Of a stretch of DNA of 33,922 nt, positions 30,563 through 33,922 are shown in pieces. Made by a program: the position numbers and the translations under genes. The notes under the pieces were generated by a model. It was not told where the DNA came from. It searched no databases and saw only the letters and a list, made by a program, of their open reading frames with translations. This DNA comes from Nanobdellota archaeon. Its GTDB lineage: Archaea; Nanobdellota; Nanobdellia; Woesearchaeales; JAHIVG01. The stretch is taken from assembly GCA_018816705.1 (NCBI GenBank), contig JAHIVG010000040.1, positions 1-33,922 on the forward strand, read 5' to 3'. The first letter of the stretch is position 1, and every line of letters begins with the position of its first letter.

Positions 30563-31417
30563 ATGGTGCTCGAGCAGCTGTATTCGGTCGATTTTCTCAG
30601 GCGGAGGACAGGCTACGCCTTTGTCTTGGGCTTCAGCTACGCTGTGATAGGCATAGCATTCGCCCTGTTCATCTTTCCAGAGTCGCCCAGCCTCATCGCT
30701 GTCGCGATAACCTCCATCCTCCTCATGCCCACGCTCTACAAGCTGATAGCCAAGGAGGAACTGGAGGAGTCTGAGCAAAAATCCTTCAACATGATGGGCC
30801 TTTTCAAGGATAATTGGCGGACCGTAAAGATCTACCTGTTCATCCTTCTCGGCACGGAGCTGGCTTTCACGGCATTCTCGATAATGTTCCACCCGGATGC
30901 GGTCTCCCATATCTTCCGCGCGCAGATCGCCATCCAAAAAGGGTATGCAGGCGGCCTGTATTTCAGCTCTGGCCTGTTCATCGAGATCCTGCTGAACAAT
31001 CTCAAGATCATGGTGATATGCTTCCTCATATCCTTGCTGTTGGGCAACGGCTCCATCATATTCCTGGTCTGGAACTCGTCTGTCTGGGGCACGATCTTCG
31101 GCGATCTTGCAAGGACCGCTGCCATGAATATGGGCAAGAACCCCTTCCTGTATTACGTCCTGATATTCGTCTCTACCCTGCCTCATGGCCTCCTGGAGAT
31201 ATTTGCTTACATAATGGCCACCATAGCGGGCAGCATGATATCCCAGGCCATCTATAAGGAAAAGGCCCTCTCTGACAAGATGTCCATGGTGCTGATATAC
31301 AACCTGACCCTGTTCTGGGTAGCGCTCTTCATCCTTTTTGCAGGCGCCATTGTCGAGACCTTCGTCCTTGGCAACGTGGATGTCTATAGGCTGATAATCA
31401 CCCAGGGCTTCAGCTAA
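30563..31417 (+). CDS. SpoIIM-family (DUF95) membrane protein
   Basis: 284 aa with six membrane helices (about 18-37, 40-58, 90-110, 145-180, 195-225 and 245-270). The family hallmark is LPHGLLEIFAYIMATIAGS (about 212-230), along with FFSGLF/NNLKIMVICFLISLLLGNG and VWNSSVWGTIFGDLA. SpoIIM-type proteins outside sporulating bacteria are of unknown function, perhaps with lipid or wall remodelling. In this place the gene precedes a lipid kinase by 40 bases on the same strand, consistent with a membrane role. Confidence 0.85.
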   Translation: MVLEQLYSVDFLRRRTGYAFVLGFSYAVIGIAFALFIFPESPSLIAVAITSILLMPTLYKLIAKEELEESEQKSFNMMGLFKDNWRTVKIYLFILLGTELAFTAFSIMFHPDAVSHIFRAQIAIQKGYAGGLYFSSGLFIEILLNNLKIMVICFLISLLLGNGSIIFLVWNSSVWGTIFGDLARTAAMNMGKNPFLYYVLIFVSTLPHGLLEIFAYIMATIAGSMISQAIYKEKALSDKMSMVLIYNLTLFWVALFILFAGAIVETFVLGNVDVYRLIITQGFS

Positions 31418-31457
31418 TAGTAATATTTAAAAACAGTCCTCAATTACTCCCTATAGG

Positions 31458-32351
31458 ATGAAAAGGCTCAAGCTCATTGTCAATCCGTCCTCTGCATGCG
31501 GCAAGAAGCTCATCGCCCTAAATACCATTCTGAAGACCCTCAACAAGAACGGTTTCGAGGTCTCCATCCATATCTCGAAGGATTTCAAGGACCTTTATCA
31601 CACGGCAAGGAAAGCAAGCAAGAGATATAAGACTGTCGTAGCCATGGGAGGGGACGGCACTGTCAACCATATCGCCAACGGCCTGGCCAAGTCCAGGTGC
31701 AATTTGGGGATAATCCCCGTGGGCACAGCCAACTGTTTCGCTTCGGAATTCAATATCCCATCCAATCCTGTCAAGGCCTGTGAAATCATAATCAAGGGCA
31801 AGACCAGGCAGATAGACCTGGGCATGATCAACAGGCATTATTTCATCGGATTCGCGTCGCTGGGGTTCGATGCAGGGATTGTCCATGATTTCTACAAGTC
31901 GCAGGACATCAAGAATCTCTCCGGTGGCAAGGCCGAGCTTGTCGTGCCGTTATACATCATGTATGGCATCAAGAAGTTCATCGAGACCAAGCCCGTGAAG
32001 ATGGTGTTGAAGATAGATGGAAAGAGGGTCCCGGGTGGTTATTGGGTCGTTATCGGCAACATTTCCAGATACCCAGGTGACTGGCGGCTCTTCCCGAAGT
32101 CCAAGGTCGATGATGGCCTGCTCGACATAAACGTCGTAAAGAGCGCTGACCTCATAAACACTATCAGATGCGTCTTCACGACCAAGAAGGGCAAGCACCT
32201 CGATATGCCTGATCTCGATTACCACCAGGCCAAGGAGGTCATCATCAAGTCAGCCCGTCCTGTCAGGATGCAGGCAGATGGCGAATATATCGGGACGACC
32301 CCTGCGAAGATAAAAGTGGTGCCGAAAGCGTTGAACCTGATCGTGCCTTAA
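31458..32351 (+). CDS. diacylglycerol kinase-like lipid kinase
   Basis: 297 aa. NPSSACGKK (about 9-17) begins the nucleotide site, the signature AMGGDGTVN is at 62-70, then GIIPVGTANCFASEFNIP and FIGFASLGFDAGIV. The C-terminal domain has the family's DGEYIGTTPAKI-type end. It phosphorylates a lipid or sphingoid substrate (YegS/BmrU type). TATA-like TATTTAAAAAC lies just upstream, so it could also be transcribed alone. Its TAA overlaps the convergent asnS stop (TTAA at 32348-32351). Confidence 0.9.
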   Translation: MKRLKLIVNPSSACGKKLIALNTILKTLNKNGFEVSIHISKDFKDLYHTARKASKRYKTVVAMGGDGTVNHIANGLAKSRCNLGIIPVGTANCFASEFNIPSNPVKACEIIIKGKTRQIDLGMINRHYFIGFASLGFDAGIVHDFYKSQDIKNLSGGKAELVVPLYIMYGIKKFIETKPVKMVLKIDGKRVPGGYWVVIGNISRYPGDWRLFPKSKVDDGLLDINVVKSADLINTIRCVFTTKKGKHLDMPDLDYHQAKEVIIKSARPVRMQADGEYIGTTPAKIKVVPKALNLIVP

Positions 32352-33631
32352 GGTGTCCACCTTAGCATGGTCCTGGGAAAAGGTATCGCGTCCTTTATGT
32401 TGTCGAGCTTGCACAGCCAAGCCACCACCCTCTCCACGCCCAGGCCGTAGCCCGCGTGCGGCACGGATCCGAACCTCCTCAGGTCCATATACCAGTCGTA
32501 GTCCTTCGGGTCCTCGCCCTGCGCCTTCAATGACTTCTTCAGGCTCTCTATGTCGGTGTCACGCTGGCTGCCGCCGATAATCTCGCCGTAGCCTTCCGGG
32601 GCGAGCATGTCCAGGCATAGGCACGTACCCGGCTTCTTCGGGTCTTCCTGCTTGTAGAACGCCATTATCTCTTTGGGATAATGTGTGACTATGAGCGGCT
32701 TGTCGAAGTGCTTCATTATCTTGTCTTCCTCTATCGTGCGCAGGTCCTTGCCGAATTTTATGTCAAGGCCTTCCTTCTCCTTCAGCAGCGCCAGCACTTC
32801 CCTGTATGTCATTCTCGGGAAAGGTGCCTTTATCTTCTTGAGCTTGCTTATGTCCTGGCCGAGCAGCTCCAGTTCAGCTGCGTTCTTCTCAACCACTCGC
32901 TGCACGATAAATGCGACAACCTCCTCAGCTGATCCGGTGAGGCCGTCGAAGTCCATCCACGCAGATTCCATCTCTGCCATCATGAATTCAGATAGGTGCC
33001 TTGAGGTCTTTGACCTCTCAGCCCGGAAGCATGGTGAGATGCAGAATATCTTCTCCAGCCCGAATATCGCGGCTTCGGCATAGAGCTGCCATGACTGCGA
33101 CAGGAATATCTTCTGCTTGTAGTACTTGACCTCGAATAGCGTCGAGCCGCCTTCGCACTGGTTCGGCTGCAGTATGGGCGGGGGCATCTCGAAGAATCCC
33201 TTTTCAATGTAGAACTCGCGGAAGGCCTGCAGCACAGTATGCTTCACCTTCATCACTGCGGTGAGCTTCCTTGACCTTATCCATAGGTGCCTCTTGTCCA
33301 GCAGGAATTCAGGGCTCTGGTCCTTGGTGATAGGGTAGGTGTCTGACTCCCCTACAAGGTTGAGGTTCTCTATGTGGATCTCGTAGCCCGTGGGGGCGCG
33401 CTTGTCCTCCTTTATTGTGCCTGTGATCTCGACCGATGCCTCTATGCTTAGGCTCTTCGCAACTTCCCAGTCCCTGTGCCCGGAGTCGATGACGCACTGG
33501 ATGATGTTGCTCGCGTCCCTCACAACGATGAATTTGAGCTTGTTCGAGCCGCGCTCCCTGTAGACCCAGCCCCGTATCGAGACCTTGCCCTTGCCCTTGT
33601 CCATTGCCTCCTGGATTGACATGAATTTCAT
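32348..33631 (-). CDS. asnS: asparaginyl-tRNA synthetase
   Basis: 427 aa. An N-terminal OB-fold anticodon domain (VSIRGWVYRERGSNKLKFIVVRD) is followed by the class II core: the EGGSTLFEVKYYKQKIFLSQSWQLY region, motif 2 CFRAERSKTSRHLSEFMMAEME (about 200-221) and motif 3 GYGLGVERVVAWL, ending FPRTMLRWTP. AsnRS versus AspRS is judged from GGSTLF with a LSQSWQLY-type loop and PR-RxP end. A complete AsnRS suggests direct charging of tRNA-Asn. Confidence 0.9.
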   Translation of the reverse strand: MKFMSIQEAMDKGKGKVSIRGWVYRERGSNKLKFIVVRDASNIIQCVIDSGHRDWEVAKSLSIEASVEITGTIKEDKRAPTGYEIHIENLNLVGESDTYPITKDQSPEFLLDKRHLWIRSRKLTAVMKVKHTVLQAFREFYIEKGFFEMPPPILQPNQCEGGSTLFEVKYYKQKIFLSQSWQLYAEAAIFGLEKIFCISPCFRAERSKTSRHLSEFMMAEMESAWMDFDGLTGSAEEVVAFIVQRVVEKNAAELELLGQDISKLKKIKAPFPRMTYREVLALLKEKEGLDIKFGKDLRTIEEDKIMKHFDKPLIVTHYPKEIMAFYKQEDPKKPGTCLCLDMLAPEGYGEIIGGSQRDTDIESLKKSLKAQGEDPKDYDWYMDLRRFGSVPHAGYGLGVERVVAWLCKLDNIKDAIPFPRTMLRWTP

Positions 33632-33698
33632 GCCCTTAACAAATCCCCCGCAGTATAAAAAGGTTTTGGAGGGGCAAGGCCCTATGAGAATAATACAC

Positions 33699-33759
33699 GC
33701 GCGGACCTCTGCGGGCTAAAGCCCACAGTTTCTGCCGCCCCTTCGGGGCGGGTCCGCGC
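33699..33759. repeat. terminal foldback of a second IS200/IS605-type element
   Basis: Perfect 9-bp outer stem GCGCGGACC / GGTCCGCGC (33699-33707, 33751-33759) enclosing two hairpins: GGGCT-AA-AGCCC (33713-33724) and CCGCCCC-TTCG-GGGCGGG-type stem (about 33735-33752). The outer stem ends on the last base of the tnpA stop codon on the reverse strand. This placement mirrors 24358-24413. Confidence 0.65.
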
Positions 33760-33922
33760 TACACAAGCTTTTCTTGAGATTGCGGTATCCGACTAGTATG
33801 ATGACTATCATTAATGTAATGCGATATTGCATCACTAGTCACTGAACCAACACTTCGAAAGAACTTACCACGACTCCATAAAGCCTTATATTTACGCATC
33901 GCAGAATGCCTCTTCCTGAACT
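33759..33922 (-). CDS. tnpA: IS200/IS605-type transposase TnpA, C-terminal end (partial)
   Basis: The last 53 residues read in from the window edge on the reverse strand, ending at TAG 33759-33761. The sequence LWSRGKFFRSVGSVTSDAI then SHYINDSHH matches the TnpA C-terminal region (LWSxGYFVxSVG...YIxxQ), where the Tyr of HYI would be the nucleophile. It differs from the copy at 23883-24356 in sequence, so this is another subfamily. Upstream part, including the HUH motif, is outside the window; whether the element is whole cannot be told. Confidence 0.75.
   Translation of the reverse strand, partial: FRKRHSAMRKYKALWSRGKFFRSVGSVTSDAISHYINDSHHTSRIPQSQEKLV

Noticed and set aside
1-33922. CRISPR array or tandem repeat cluster
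   Set aside because: No regularly spaced identical repeats were seen; repeated motifs are two-copy or hairpin types only.

Overview
The window is archaeal. It carries eukaryote-like information genes in archaeal order (uL1-uL10-P1/L12; a PIN protein-Rpo7-Spt4-eS24-eS31 operon), archaeal SepF, HerA, Mre11, NurA and topoisomerase I. Many promoters are BRE/TATA-like and lie 25-30 bp upstream of start codons that have no leader. A [FeFe]-hydrogenase in such a background, together with many small orphan secreted proteins, points to a DPANN-type lineage (Woesearchaeales-like is my best guess). No rRNA or tRNA gene is present to confirm this.

Layout. 1-2 kb: the end of an [FeFe]-hydrogenase catalytic subunit, an orphan, a gene broken by a -1 frameshift, and a HymD-like membrane protein. 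2-5.7 kb: a ribosomal stalk operon (uL1, a greatly extended uL10, P1/L12) followed by a long coiled-coil protein. 5.7-7.3 kb: the reverse-strand PIN-rpo7-spt4-rps24e-rps27ae operon. 7.3-10.7 kb: small membrane proteins, an endonuclease IV-like TIM barrel and a secreted phospholipase D-like protein. 10.7-12 kb: an orphan gene behind a possible operator, then a 342-bp non-coding stretch with its own promoter and four hairpins (candidate ncRNA). 12-16 kb: an AT-rich methyltransferase, a secreted orphan, a lipoprotein and an exported Lon-type protease. 16-20 kb: topA divergent from an ABC-2 exporter. 20-22.5 kb: an unexplained structured element between convergent genes, SemiSWEET, NurA, SepF and a ZPR1 zinc finger protein. 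22.5-24.5 kb: a mobile island with an AT-rich degenerate Fic gene, several GC-rich hairpins and a complete IS200/IS605-type Y1 transposase. 24.5-33.6 kb: ACR3 arsenite exporter, GDT1-family transporter, MTA phosphorylase plus adenine phosphoribosyltransferase (one salvage route), HerA-Mre11 (no Rad50 beside it), SpoIIM-like protein, lipid kinase and AsnRS. 33.7-33.9 kb: the 3' end of a second Y1 transposase with its terminal hairpin.

The most interesting signals are non-coding. They are a bipartite palindrome centred exactly between two divergent promoters (hymD-like and uL1), the multi-hairpin RNA candidate at 11777-11960, the closed structured element at 20075-20195, and a series of GC-rich foldback elements with the same layout as the transposase-linked ends. 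Among proteins, the uL10 with a roughly 180-residue Glu/Pro/Lys tail and the Fic protein lacking both its catalytic His and its inhibitory Glu stand out.
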